A stretch of DNA of 51,193 bases from Acetobacteraceae bacterium (lineage in GTDB: Bacteria; Pseudomonadota; Alphaproteobacteria; Acetobacterales; Acetobacteraceae): positions 1 through 51,193 of the forward strand of contig PLSD01000023.1 of NCBI GenBank assembly GCA_003164135.1, written 5' to 3'. A model generated the notes under the pieces. It ran no database searches. It saw only the letters and a program-made list of their open reading frames with translations, and was not told where the DNA came from. Every line of letters starts with the position of its first letter. The stretch's first letter is position 1. This document shows, piece after piece, positions 17,044-25,814 of the stretch. The position numbers were made by a program, and so were the translations under genes.

Positions 17044-17848
17044 TGAACTTACCCTTCCCAGTTGATCCTACACGCCACCAGTTCAAAGCTGGCGATTTTT
17101 TTACCCGACGTATCTCGCTAACCCTTTTTGTTTTTAGGTCAAACGATAGAGACTCTATGGCTTATAGTTTTCGACAGCCCAAAAAAACAAATGCGAGTTG
17201 GTTTTCAAGACTTCTAAACAACCACATTCAGCGAACGAAGAAACTCAACAAACCTGCAACGAAATAACTGCGCGCCGGTAGACTTGGGGAGAAACCCCCT
17301 CCTCGCGGCACCGCAAACAGGTACGTGTAATTTCCGGCTTTGAAGATCGACAGTCTTGTCCGCGTCTCCCTCTTATAGCGCCAACACTTGTGACGACGTA
17401 ACTACAAGCTATGGCCTGTGAATTCTTGCTTGAACGACGATAGTACGCAAGTGTTTATTACACTAGATAGACTGTTGTCAACCATACGGTGACTTACAAT
17501 CTGGCCAATTAACCGTTTGTCGCTGCCGAGTCCACAAGCTTCCCACGCGCCATCAGCCGCCCACGCCCGCAGCCCCAACCCTGATTTTCCTTGAGTTTGC
17601 AGGCTATTCCGCCAGCCTGCATCGCTTCCAACCGCCGTTAGACCTTGCCTTCAAGCCTTCCCTCTCATGTTGCTGGTACCCAGCTTGGTTCTACCAGGTC
17701 TTAATATCCGCTGGCAGAAGTCCACCGGTCGGAGGCACCTATCGCCGAAGCCGTCATCCTAGCGTTTGCCCCATTTTTTAACCGCTTCCTGCATGTCCCT
17801 GGCCGATTCTTGCTCCTGGCAGCGACAGATGTTACGCTCTCAACAAAA
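17044..17848. other. Non-coding stretch with possible decayed group II intron pieces
   Basis: About 800 bases without a credible gene. On the minus strand, 17276-17345 reads AAGCCGGAAATTACACGTACC and later GGAGGGGG, CTCCCC and AAGTCTACCG. This order recalls the domain V-VI end of bacterial group II introns, though several bases of the domain V stem appear lost. Further upstream on the same strand, 17530-17750 contains GGAAGGCTTGAAGGCAAGGTCTAACG and GGCGGAATAGCCTGCAAACTC, which recall intron domain I. No reverse transcriptase lies between. A TAGTACGCAA element is present at 17441-17450. The promoter for the DUF1302 operon should also lie here, but I cannot place it. Confidence 0.3.
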
Positions 17849-17879
17849 TTAGTACGCAACCTCATTATTTGGTTGTATT
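17849..17879 (+). promoter_or_regulatory. Putative operator upstream of the ferredoxin reductase
   Basis: TTAGTACGCAACC followed after eight bases by TGGTTGTATTA gives an imperfect inverted repeat centred about 50 bases before the start codon. The TAGTACGCAAC half recurs upstream of other operons in this window. Confidence 0.4.
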
Positions 17880-17915
17880 ACAGTGTCACAGGGCGGTTCA
17901 GGAGGAGAAATTAGC

Positions 17916-19112
17916 ATGATTGCGATTATCGGCGCGAGCTTGGCAGGGGATATGGCAGCCGCCACGTTGCGGCAGGAAGGCTACGCCGGGCAGATTCTCC
18001 TTATTGGTGACGAACCGGAAGTCCCCTACGACCGCCCGCCGCTGTCGAAAGAAGCGCTGGTGGGCGATGCGCCCGAAAACCGCCTTTATCTGCGCGCCGA
18101 GTCCTGGTACGCCGAACAAGGCATCGAACTCCGGCTGGGAGCACCGGTCATGGCGATTAACCCCACCGCGCACACCCTGCAAATCGGCTCCGGCGAGCCC
18201 ATTAAATACGAGAAACTGCTCATCACCACCGGCGCGCGCGCGCGTACGCTGCCGGGCATGGAAACCTCGCCCATCCCGGCCTATGTCGTCCGCACCCTGG
18301 AAGATGCCCGCCACCTGCGCGCCGGCCTGCAACCCGGCGTCCGCGTCGCGATTATCGGCGCCGGCGTCATCGGCATGGAAGTCGCCGCCAGCGCCGCGAC
18401 TCGGGGTTGCCAGGTCACCGTGGTAGACTTCGCCGACCGCGTCATGAGCCGCATCCTGCCACCTGATCTGTCCGCCTACATGGCCGAACTGCACACCAGC
18501 CACGGCGTCACCCTGCTGCTTGATGCCGGCTCCGTCAGCCTCACCCCCACCGGTATCAGCACAACAAAACGCGGTGATCTGGAAGCCGACCTCATCGTCA
18601 TCGGCATCGGCGTGGTGCCCAACACCGAGCTCGCCACTGCGGCGGGCCTCGCTGTCCGCGACGGCGTTATTGTCAATGAATATTGCCAGACCAGCGACCC
18701 GGACATCTACGCCGCCGGCGACGTCACCCGCTATCCGAATCCTTTCGGCCCCGGCGATATCCGCAGTGAAAACTGGAAGCACGCGCAAAACCAGGCCGTC
18801 ACCGCTGCCCGCAACATGCTGGGCAAGCACGAGGCCTACGCCGCCGTGTCCGGCATGTGGTCCGATCAATATGACGTGAAGCTGCAAACCGTCGGCAATA
18901 TCGGCACCGGCACCACCACCCTGCGCGGCGAGGCCAAAAGCCGCAAATTCATGCTCATTTACCAAAATGAAGCCGGGGTCGTGCTCGGCGCACTCGGCAT
19001 TAACCAGGCGAAGGACATGCGCTTCGCCCAGGGACTGGTCGAAAAACGCGCCTCCGTCGATTCGGCCCTGCTTGCGGATCCGAAACAGGATCTGCGGAAA
19101 CTCGGCGCGTGA
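17916..19112 (+). CDS. FAD-dependent ferredoxin reductase (Rieske dioxygenase type)
   Basis: A 398-residue flavoprotein of the BphA4/putidaredoxin reductase family, which passes electrons from NAD(P)H to a ferredoxin. Seen: the N-terminal FAD fold (IIGASLAGDMAAATLR), the family segment PYDRPPLSKE, a second dinucleotide motif VAIIGAGVIGMEVAASAA for NADH, and the FAD ribityl segment YAAGDVTRYPNP. The start ATG 17916 has GGAGGAGA seven bases upstream. It overlaps the next gene by four bases (GTGA). No ferredoxin is adjacent; the Rieske ferredoxin at 26649 and the oxygenase at 38490-40397 are its probable partners. Confidence 0.92.
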   Translation: MIAIIGASLAGDMAAATLRQEGYAGQILLIGDEPEVPYDRPPLSKEALVGDAPENRLYLRAESWYAEQGIELRLGAPVMAINPTAHTLQIGSGEPIKYEKLLITTGARARTLPGMETSPIPAYVVRTLEDARHLRAGLQPGVRVAIIGAGVIGMEVAASAATRGCQVTVVDFADRVMSRILPPDLSAYMAELHTSHGVTLLLDAGSVSLTPTGISTTKRGDLEADLIVIGIGVVPNTELATAAGLAVRDGVIVNEYCQTSDPDIYAAGDVTRYPNPFGPGDIRSENWKHAQNQAVTAARNMLGKHEAYAAVSGMWSDQYDVKLQTVGNIGTGTTTLRGEAKSRKFMLIYQNEAGVVLGALGINQAKDMRFAQGLVEKRASVDSALLADPKQDLRKLGA

Positions 19113-20491
19113 CCTCAACACCTGACGGCGAAGCGCCGCTCCGCTTTGCCGTCGACGGCAACCTCGCCATCATCGAGCTGAATAACCCGCCGGTAAACGC
19201 ACTATACGACACCATGCGCGACGGCATCGCCAGCCTGATGGCGCAGCTGGAGCACGACCCCGCCATCGCGGCAATCCTCTTCGTCGGCGCCGGCCGCGCC
19301 TTCTCCGCCGGCGTGGACCTCAAGCGCACCTCCTCACGCCCCGAGCCGTTCTTCCTGCACGCGGCACTCGACGCCATAGACCAGGTAACCAAGCCGCTCT
19401 TAGCCGCCATCCACGGCCCAGCCCTCGGCGGCGGGCTGGAACTCGCCCTCACCTGCCACTACCGCCTTGCCGGGCCAGACGCATGCTTTGGCCTGCCGGA
19501 AGTGGAAGTCGGCATCATCCCCGGCGCCTGCGGCACGCAACGCCTGCCGCGCATCATCCCGCTGGCCCGCGCGCTGGACGTCGCGGCTTCCGGCGACATC
19601 CTCGGCACCGCCGAAGCCGCCCAGCTTGGTCTGGTCGACGAGGTAACCAACGCGACCGATTTCCGCGCCGCCGCTATCGCCTGGGCAAAATCCCAAACCG
19701 GCAAACCAATCCGCCGCACCCGCAACCACGCGATCATCGCCAGCGCGGATGCACAAGCTTTGTTCACCGCCGCCGCACAACGCGCAGCCAATGAACGCCC
19801 CGGCGAAAGCGCCCCGCTAAAAGCCATCGCCGCCGTGCTTGCCGGCTATGAACACGGCTTCGATGCCGGCGTGGAAGCCGAACGCCAACTCGTCACCGAG
19901 TGCAAACATTCAGCGCAAGCCAAAGCCATGCGCCACCTGTTCTTCGCGGAACGCGCCGCAGGCAAAGTCGCGGAACTCCCGCAACGGATCACTTCGCTCG
20001 CATTGAGCGGATCACGCGCGGAAACTCTCGCAAAAATCGCCCGTGAGGCTGGCATCGAAATCCGGCCGGACGGCGCCGTCGCCCTACACGCAATCGGCCC
20101 TGAGGAAACCTCGGCGCCAAACGCACTTACGGTAATTCTTCATGGCAATCCTAACGGGCTAGTCGAAATCGCCACACCCACGGAACAAGATTCCGGCATC
20201 CTCGCCGCCGTCGTCCGCCTCGTCCGCCCCCTCGGGCGCGCCACAGTCATCGGCCGCGGCTGCCAACTCAGCCAGCAACTGCGCGCCGCAACCGCAAACA
20301 CCGGTAGCACGCCACGCCAATTCCCGCCGCCGGTCATCGCCGCCCTCGCAGATACCGCGGCACAACTCGTAGCCTCCGGCGCCGCCACTTCCACCGGCGA
20401 TATCGACCTGCTGTGCATCGCAGCCCTAGGCTTCCCCCGCCCGCTCGGCGGACCAGTGTATCAATACGGGTTGATCTCCGGGGTTAAGTAA
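19109..20491 (+). CDS. Enoyl-CoA hydratase fused to a degenerate 3-hydroxyacyl-CoA dehydrogenase tail
   Basis: A 460-residue protein. Residues 1-260 are a crotonase of the FadB/FadJ type with both hydratase glutamates (GGGLELALTC and FGLPEVEVG) and the PGACGTQRLPR motif. The linker RHLFFAERAAGKV is the one that leads into the dehydrogenase half of multifunctional beta-oxidation enzymes. What follows is only about 180 residues and lacks the GxGxxG NAD motif and catalytic histidine segment, yet the extreme C-terminus keeps GDIDLLCIAALGFPRPLGGPVYQYG. Full-length relatives have about 700 residues. So hydratase activity is expected and dehydrogenase activity is not. The reading frame is intact, with no sign of frameshift. 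The GTG start overlaps the reductase stop. Confidence 0.85.
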   Translation: MTSTPDGEAPLRFAVDGNLAIIELNNPPVNALYDTMRDGIASLMAQLEHDPAIAAILFVGAGRAFSAGVDLKRTSSRPEPFFLHAALDAIDQVTKPLLAAIHGPALGGGLELALTCHYRLAGPDACFGLPEVEVGIIPGACGTQRLPRIIPLARALDVAASGDILGTAEAAQLGLVDEVTNATDFRAAAIAWAKSQTGKPIRRTRNHAIIASADAQALFTAAAQRAANERPGESAPLKAIAAVLAGYEHGFDAGVEAERQLVTECKHSAQAKAMRHLFFAERAAGKVAELPQRITSLALSGSRAETLAKIAREAGIEIRPDGAVALHAIGPEETSAPNALTVILHGNPNGLVEIATPTEQDSGILAAVVRLVRPLGRATVIGRGCQLSQQLRAATANTGSTPRQFPPPVIAALADTAAQLVASGAATSTGDIDLLCIAALGFPRPLGGPVYQYGLISGVK

Positions 20492-20521
20492 CCTGCCCCT
20501 GGAACCCCAACTTTCAACGCG

Positions 20522-21709
20522 TCAGATTACCCCGTCAGCGGCCAAGGCGGCAATTTCTTCCGCCGTAAAACCTGCTTCCCCCAAAATTGCGGCATTGTCC
20601 TCGCCCGGCCGGGGCGGCCCTTTCACGATTTCCGCAGGGGTTTTGCTAAACATCACAGGCGAACGGATATACGGCACGGGCTTGGACAACCCCTCAACCT
20701 CAACACGCTGCACAAACTGCGCCGCCACATGCGGGTCATTCAGTGCCTGCTTAGGTGTCAGCAACGGCCCCGCCGGAATGTTGAATTTCCCCAGCTGCAC
20801 CAAAGCCTCTTCCGTCGTCAGTTGCGAGGACCACTCGGTGGCCACCGCACTCAACGCATCGCCATGCTCGGCGCGGCTCTCGTCAGACTGGTAGCGCGGG
20901 TCGCCCAGCAACTCCTCTTCCCGCCCAATCATCCGCGCAAACCGCTTGAACATCGGGTTGCCCAGCGCCACCACATACACCCAGCCGTCCTTGGTCCGCA
21001 CCAGGTCAGCCGGCCCACCGGATTGCGCGCGGTTGCCCGTCCCCTCGCGGCCATAATGATTAAAATCCTCGTCAATGAGAAAATAATTCCCGATCGTCAT
21101 CGCGGTTTGCAGCAGGTTTGCTTCCACCTTCTGCCCCTCTCCGGTCGCATCCCGGTGGCGCAACGCCGCCAGCGCACCGAACGCGCCGATGAATCCGGTG
21201 CTCATATCGACCCACGCCGCCGCGTTCTTCATCGGCCGGCCGGCATCGCCCGAGAGATGCGCCATACCGCTCATCACCTGCGCAATCGCATCGAAGCCCA
21301 GCCGGTCGGCATACGGCCCTTCGCTACCAAAGGTGGTCAAATGCACAAAGATGATATCGGGCTTGATCGCGCTCAGCCGCTCATAATCAATACCCAGCGA
21401 CACAACCGAGCGCGGCGGCAAATTAGCCACCACAATGTCAGCCGTCAGCAGCAGTTTTTCAAACACCGCCTTGCCGCGCTCGCAAGCCAGATCAAGCGTG
21501 ATCCCGCGCTTGTTGCGTCCAACCTGCGTAAAGCCCACGCCACCATGAAACCCTTCGGCAAACGGCAGCGGCGTGCGGTCCTCGCCACCGCCCGGCGGCT
21601 CGATGCGTATCACATCCGCGCCAAGGTCCGAGAGCAGCGCCGTCGTCGCCGGGCCCGCCACATAGCGCGTGACGTCAAGCACCCGGATGCCGTCTAAAAT
21701 CTTCGCCAT
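20522..21709 (-). CDS. Class III (CaiB/BaiF) CoA-transferase
   Basis: A 395-residue CoA-transferase with the expected catalytic aspartate, Asp168 in AAAWVDMSTGFIGA, at nearly the same position as Asp169 of formyl-CoA transferase. It begins with the typical GIRVLDVTRYVAGPATTALLSDLGADVIRIE. The start is at ATG 21709; a longer open frame to 21967 only overlaps the preceding crotonase gene. It is the last gene of a four-gene minus-strand operon (crotonase, acyl-CoA synthetase, crotonase, transferase) and ends 30 bases from the convergent hydratase fusion gene, with no clear terminator between. It probably recycles CoA between pathway acids; the donor and acceptor are unknown. Confidence 0.9.
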   Translation of the reverse strand: MAKILDGIRVLDVTRYVAGPATTALLSDLGADVIRIEPPGGGEDRTPLPFAEGFHGGVGFTQVGRNKRGITLDLACERGKAVFEKLLLTADIVVANLPPRSVVSLGIDYERLSAIKPDIIFVHLTTFGSEGPYADRLGFDAIAQVMSGMAHLSGDAGRPMKNAAAWVDMSTGFIGAFGALAALRHRDATGEGQKVEANLLQTAMTIGNYFLIDEDFNHYGREGTGNRAQSGGPADLVRTKDGWVYVVALGNPMFKRFARMIGREEELLGDPRYQSDESRAEHGDALSAVATEWSSQLTTEEALVQLGKFNIPAGPLLTPKQALNDPHVAAQFVQRVEVEGLSKPVPYIRSPVMFSKTPAEIVKGPPRPGEDNAAILGEAGFTAEEIAALAADGVI

Positions 21710-21728
21710 ATTCAAAATCCTTGGAAGA

Positions 21729-22529
21729 TCAACGGCCTTTGAATGCCGCTTTACGCTTGCCCGTGAACGCCGTGACACCCTCGACGAAATCCTCGGTCGC
21801 GGCACAGGCGCCAAACGACTCCGCCTCCAGTTCCATCTGCCGGCTTTGCGAATTCGCCGACGCCTGGTTGAGCAGCAGCTTGCTGCGGCCGATGGCAACG
21901 CTCGGCCCCTCGGCCAGTCGCTTCGCCAGCACCTCGGTTTCCGCATCCAGCTCCGCATTGGGCACAATCCGGTTGCCCAGCCCGGCGGCCAGCGCTTCTT
22001 GCGCGTTCAACCGCCCGCCCAGCAGCACCAGCTCTTTCGCCTTGCGCAGCCCCACCGCACGCGGCAGATGCCAGGTCAACCCGCCATCCGGGCTGGCACC
22101 CAGATGAATATGCGCGAACACGAACAGCGCGGTATCGGAGAGCAGCACAAAATCCGCCGCCGCAACCCAGGAAATGCTGGCCCCCGCAACGGCCCCGCGC
22201 ACCTTGGCAATCAATGGCTTATTCAGGCGCTCCAGCACCTCGAACACCGGCAAAGCGCCCTTCGCCCGGCGGATAAAATCCGCCTCCCGTTCCGCCGGCG
22301 TGGCATTCAGCGCCTCGCCAAACCCCGCGACATCGCCGCCCGCCATGAAATGCTCGCCAGCACCCGTCATAATCACGCAGCGCACCGCCGGATCATGCTC
22401 GATTTTTTGCAAAAACGCCGCCATGTCGTGGACCATCACCGCGGTCAGCGCATTGCGCGCCTGCGGCCGGTTGAAGGTGATCCGGGCAATCGGCCCATCA
22501 ATTTCCGTGAGTAATTCAGGTTCGTTCAT
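21729..22529 (-). CDS. Crotonase-family enoyl-CoA isomerase-like protein
   Basis: A 266-residue crotonase. The oxyanion region is MTGAGEHFMAGGDV. The usual first hydratase glutamate is absent (GAVAGASISWVAAADF) and the second position is not Glu, but HLGASPDGGLTW keeps the Asp-Gly-Gly found in PaaG-type isomerases, where this Asp is catalytic. I therefore favour a double-bond isomerase or ring-modifying role over simple hydration. The tail VEGVTAFTGKRKAAFKGR is standard. It starts one base after the stop of the acyl-CoA synthetase gene and is followed within 19 bases by the CoA-transferase, so it is part of that operon. Confidence 0.87.
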   Translation of the reverse strand: MNEPELLTEIDGPIARITFNRPQARNALTAVMVHDMAAFLQKIEHDPAVRCVIMTGAGEHFMAGGDVAGFGEALNATPAEREADFIRRAKGALPVFEVLERLNKPLIAKVRGAVAGASISWVAAADFVLLSDTALFVFAHIHLGASPDGGLTWHLPRAVGLRKAKELVLLGGRLNAQEALAAGLGNRIVPNAELDAETEVLAKRLAEGPSVAIGRSKLLLNQASANSQSRQMELEAESFGACAATEDFVEGVTAFTGKRKAAFKGR

Positions 22530-22530
22530 G

Positions 22531-24060
22531 TCATCCTGCCTTTTGTTTTTGTTTGGTTTCGTGCGGCCAATACCGCGCCCGCAACAGGCGCTTCAGCAAT
22601 TTCCCCGTCGGCTCGCGCGGCATGTCGCTCTCAAAATCAACGGATCTCGGGCATTTGTTCGCCGCTAGATGCGCCCGGCAATAGGCGATCAACTCCTCCG
22701 CCAGTTCGGGCCCGGCCACATGCGGCGCCCGCACAGAAACTACGGCCTTCACCTCTTCGCCATATTCCGCATGCGGCACGCCGAATACCGCCACGTCCAG
22801 CACCTTCGGATGCATGGACAGCAGATTCTCCGCCTCCTGCGGATAGATATTCACACCCCCGACATTAATCACATAATCGCGCCGGTCGGTGAGGAAGAGG
22901 TAGCCGTCCGCATCAACATACCCAATATCGCCAAACGTGCCCCAGCCCGCATGCGTTTTCGCCCGCGCGGTTTTGGCTTCGTCCTTGTGATACACAAAGG
23001 CGCTGCCGCCCTCGAAATAAACATTCCCGACCTGGCCAACGCCAAGTTCCTCGCCATCCTCACCCAGAATATGAATTTTTCCGCGCGAAGGCCGCCCCAC
23101 CGAGCCCTTTTTGCGCAGCCATTCAAGCGGCTCGATGGCACACATGCCAACGCTTTCCGAACCGCCGTAATATTCGTAAACAATCGGCCCCCACCAGTCG
23201 ATCATCTGCTCCTTCACCGCCACCGGGCAAGGTGCCGCCGAATGAATCGCGACACGGTGCGAGGACAGATCATGCCCCTGCATGCTCTCGCGCAAATGCA
23301 GCATGCGCACGAACATCGTCGGCACCCATTGCGAATGCGTCACGCGATATTTCTCAATGGCCGCCAGCGCCGCCGCCGCGTCAAACTTCTCCAGCACCAC
23401 CACTGTGCCACCAACCGACTGCACCGACATGGTGAATTTCAGCGGCGCTGTGTGATAAAGCGGCGCCGTGGAAAGATACACCGTCTCGTTATCAAACCCA
23501 TAAAGCCGCACCACCGTCGCGGTTACCGCCGGCGGCACATCAATCCTCACCGGCTCCAAATCAGGCGAAATCCCCTTTGGCCGCCCTGTGGTGCCCGACG
23601 AATACACCATCGCCGCCCCGCGCACCTCATCGGCAATCGGCGTATCGGGCATCCCCGCCACCGCCTCATCAAACCCACCCGGCGCGCCTGTCACCAGCAC
23701 CGCAATCTCCGGCCCCAGCTCCGCCGCCAGCGCCTCGGCCTGCAACGCCGCCGAGGCAATCACCAGTCTCGCATCGCAATCGCGCGCAATATACGCCGCC
23801 TCGCCCACCGTGAGGCGCGAGCTGATCGGCACATACAGCAGCCCGGCATTATGCGCGCCCCAGCAGATCTCGAAAAACCGCGCATTATTCTCCAGCCAGA
23901 ACGCCACCCGGTCCCCCGGCTTCAGCCCCAGCTTGCGGAACAACTGCGCGCAGCGGTTCGCCCGCCGGTCCAGCTCGGCGAACGTAATCACCTCCCCACT
24001 CCCGGCCATTATCAGCGCCGGGCGGTCAGGATTCGCGGCAAGCTGGTCGCGCGGGTGCAT
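22531..24060 (-). CDS. AMP-forming acyl-CoA synthetase
   Basis: A 509-residue ANL-superfamily ligase that activates a carboxylic acid as its CoA ester through an acyl-adenylate. Seen in order: the ATP loop VYSSGTTGRPKG, the aromatic-Gly-Gly-Ser-Glu motif YYGGSESVG, the hinge region GWGTFGDIGYVDADGYLFLTDRRDYVINVGG and the catalytic lysine in PREPTGKLLKRLLR. Length is normal. It lies between two crotonases in one minus-strand operon, 23 bases downstream of the first. Most likely it activates the incoming acid or a ring-cleavage product; the chain specificity cannot be read from the sequence. Confidence 0.93.
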   Translation of the reverse strand: MHPRDQLAANPDRPALIMAGSGEVITFAELDRRANRCAQLFRKLGLKPGDRVAFWLENNARFFEICWGAHNAGLLYVPISSRLTVGEAAYIARDCDARLVIASAALQAEALAAELGPEIAVLVTGAPGGFDEAVAGMPDTPIADEVRGAAMVYSSGTTGRPKGISPDLEPVRIDVPPAVTATVVRLYGFDNETVYLSTAPLYHTAPLKFTMSVQSVGGTVVVLEKFDAAAALAAIEKYRVTHSQWVPTMFVRMLHLRESMQGHDLSSHRVAIHSAAPCPVAVKEQMIDWWGPIVYEYYGGSESVGMCAIEPLEWLRKKGSVGRPSRGKIHILGEDGEELGVGQVGNVYFEGGSAFVYHKDEAKTARAKTHAGWGTFGDIGYVDADGYLFLTDRRDYVINVGGVNIYPQEAENLLSMHPKVLDVAVFGVPHAEYGEEVKAVVSVRAPHVAGPELAEELIAYCRAHLAANKCPRSVDFESDMPREPTGKLLKRLLRARYWPHETKQKQKAG

Positions 24061-24083
24061 CGCCTTACTCGTCCCCGCCCGGC

Positions 24084-24878
24084 TCAGCGATTGCGATACA
24101 CCGGTTTGCGTTTTTCCTTGAACGCATCGAGCCCTTCCACAAGGTCGGTGGTGGTGATCGCGTATTGTTCAAGCGCCATGGAGAACTCAAAGCCATCCAC
24201 CGCCGCCTTATGCATCACATGGTTGAGCGAGCGCTTGGTCAGCTGCACGGCGACCGGCGGCAGTGCTGCGATTTTCGCGGCCAATTTCTCCGCCAGCGGC
24301 AGCACTTCCTCGGGCGTTTCCACCAAATCCGTCACGCCGCCCAGCCGGTAAGCCTCTTCCGCGCCAATTGGGTCACCCGTCAGCAAATGCCGCTTCGCCC
24401 GCGCCATGCCAAACGCCGCCGGCCACACCAGGCAGCCGCCATCGCCCGCCACCAGGCCCACCTTCACGTGCGGGTCGCCGATGCGCACATTCTTGCTGGC
24501 AATAATAATATCACCTGACAGCGCCATCGACGTACCCAGGCCGAACACATCGCCCTGCAACGCCACCACCACCGGCACGGTAATCTCGCCCATGCCGTAG
24601 ATCAGCCGGCGGCCGGTGTCATAAGCATCCATCCGGCGGTCAAAATCGCTGATCAGCCGGCGCACCTCATCCAAATCGCCACCAGCCGAGAACGTCGTGC
24701 CGGTCGAAGCGATAATCAGCACCCGCACATCGCCAGGGCGGCGCAGGCTCTCGATCACATGCACCACCTCCTCGGAGGTCACATCATCCATCCGGTTCAA
24801 TATTTCCGGCCGGGTCAGCGTCAACTTGGCAATCGGCCCGTCGACCTCATAGCGGAGCGTTTTATACTCTTTGACCAT
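24084..24878 (-). CDS. Crotonase-family protein
   Basis: A 264-residue crotonase, first gene of the minus-strand operon. Seen: oxyanion-hole segment STGTTFSAGGDLDEV, then LQGDVFGLGTSMALSGD, where the first hydratase glutamate is replaced, and VGLVAGDGGCLVWP with an aspartate in the isomerase position. The tail LVEGLDAFKEKRKPVYRNR is typical. I take ATG 24878 as start, since GGGAAGGGAAC lies upstream; an upstream in-frame ATG at 24959 would run into the promoter region. It may be an isomerase or a hydratase of an unusual enoyl-CoA. It is divergent from the SDR at 25031. Confidence 0.87.
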   Translation of the reverse strand: MVKEYKTLRYEVDGPIAKLTLTRPEILNRMDDVTSEEVVHVIESLRRPGDVRVLIIASTGTTFSAGGDLDEVRRLISDFDRRMDAYDTGRRLIYGMGEITVPVVVALQGDVFGLGTSMALSGDIIIASKNVRIGDPHVKVGLVAGDGGCLVWPAAFGMARAKRHLLTGDPIGAEEAYRLGGVTDLVETPEEVLPLAEKLAAKIAALPPVAVQLTKRSLNHVMHKAAVDGFEFSMALEQYAITTTDLVEGLDAFKEKRKPVYRNR

Positions 24879-25030
24879 CTGGTTGTTCCCTTCCCCCGAA
24901 TCGCAGCCCGCCTTGCGGCTTGGCTTGCAAGCATGGATGTGTATGATAAAGTAGCGCACATTTTAAGCAAGCGTGCGGAATGAGTTTTTTCAGATCGTGC
25001 GCTAGTTAATAATCAGGGGAAAATCCAATC
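24879..25030. promoter_or_regulatory. Divergent promoter region with paired TAGCGCAC elements
   Basis: Between divergent operons. TAGCGCAC at 24952-24959 and its exact reverse complement GTGCGCTA at 24997-25004 are 45 bases apart, close to four helical turns. The region between is AT-rich. A regulator bound to both could control the two operons. The repeat is seen; its role is inferred. Confidence 0.45.
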
Positions 25031-25801
25031 ATGGCAAACACGCGGATGCGATTCGACGGCAAAGTCGCCCTGATCACCGGCGGCAACGCCGGGATCGGTC
25101 TCGCCGCGGGCCATGCCTTCGCGGGCCAAGGCGCCAAAGTGATGATCGCCGCCCGCCGCCGCGCCGAGGGCGAGCAAGCCGTCGCCGCCATCAACGCCGC
25201 CGGGGGCGAGGCCGACTTCGTGGAAACCGACGTCACCAGCTCCGCCTCGGTACAAGCCATGGTCGCCGCCTGCGTCGCCCGCTTTGGCCGCCTCGACGTC
25301 GCCTTCAACAACGCCGGCATCCCCGGTGACGTCACCACCGACATCGCCGATGCCGAGGAGGACACGTTCGAGCGCGTCATGGCCGTCAACGTGCGCGGCG
25401 TCTGGCTCTCGATGAAATACGAAATCCGCGAAATCCTCAAAGCCGGCGGCGGCGCCATCATCAATTGCAGCTCCTTCGCCGGCCTGCGCGGCGGCCCCCG
25501 CTCCTCGGCCTATTACGCCAGCAAACACGCCGTGCTGGGCATGACCAAATCCGTCGCCCTCGAATACGCCGCCCGCAACATCCGCGTAAATGCGGTCTGC
25601 CCCGGCCTCATCATGACCGACCTCGTCACCAACGGTTTCGCCAATGCGCAGGAGAAACTCGCCATGCTCACCGCCCGCATCCCCATGCAGCGCGTCGGCC
25701 TGCCCGAGGAAGTCGCCAACGCGGTCTTGTGGCTCGCCTCGTCCGAGAGCAGCTTCGTCAACGGTGTCGCCCTCCCGGTCGACGGCGCAACCTCGGTTTA
25801 A
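25031..25801 (+). CDS. Short-chain dehydrogenase/reductase (SDR)
   Basis: A 256-residue classical SDR with everything needed for NAD(P)-dependent oxidation or reduction of an alcohol or ketone: TGGNAGIG near residue 16, NNAG, the catalytic serine in NCSSFAG and Tyr-Lys in AYYASKHAV, followed by VCPGLIMTD. It starts a plus-strand operon with the double-ABM gene 13 bases downstream and the Rieske ferredoxin after that. The link to the ferredoxin makes a dihydrodiol dehydrogenase role reasonable, but 3-hydroxyacyl-CoA dehydrogenase is equally possible. Confidence 0.92.
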   Translation: MANTRMRFDGKVALITGGNAGIGLAAGHAFAGQGAKVMIAARRRAEGEQAVAAINAAGGEADFVETDVTSSASVQAMVAACVARFGRLDVAFNNAGIPGDVTTDIADAEEDTFERVMAVNVRGVWLSMKYEIREILKAGGGAIINCSSFAGLRGGPRSSAYYASKHAVLGMTKSVALEYAARNIRVNAVCPGLIMTDLVTNGFANAQEKLAMLTARIPMQRVGLPEEVANAVLWLASSESSFVNGVALPVDGATSV

Positions 25802-25814
25802 TCAGGAGCCTCCC

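Noticed and set aside
17022..17267. Short plus-strand frame across the DUF1302 start
   Set aside because: It begins inside the DUF1302 gene, has no ribosome site and no family resemblance.
17710..17874. 54-codon minus-strand frame in the large gap
   Set aside because: Basic, low-complexity translation with no similarity I recognise. It overlaps the putative operator and intron-like pieces.
17898..19121. Minus-strand open frame of 407 codons opposite the ferredoxin reductase
   Set aside because: Gly/Ala/Asp-rich low-complexity translation without domains; the plus-strand reductase is unambiguous.
22669..24351. Plus-strand open frame of 560 codons opposite the acyl-CoA synthetase
   Set aside because: Composition is dominated by Arg, His and Pro and there is no motif. 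The minus-strand ligase has all its catalytic motifs.
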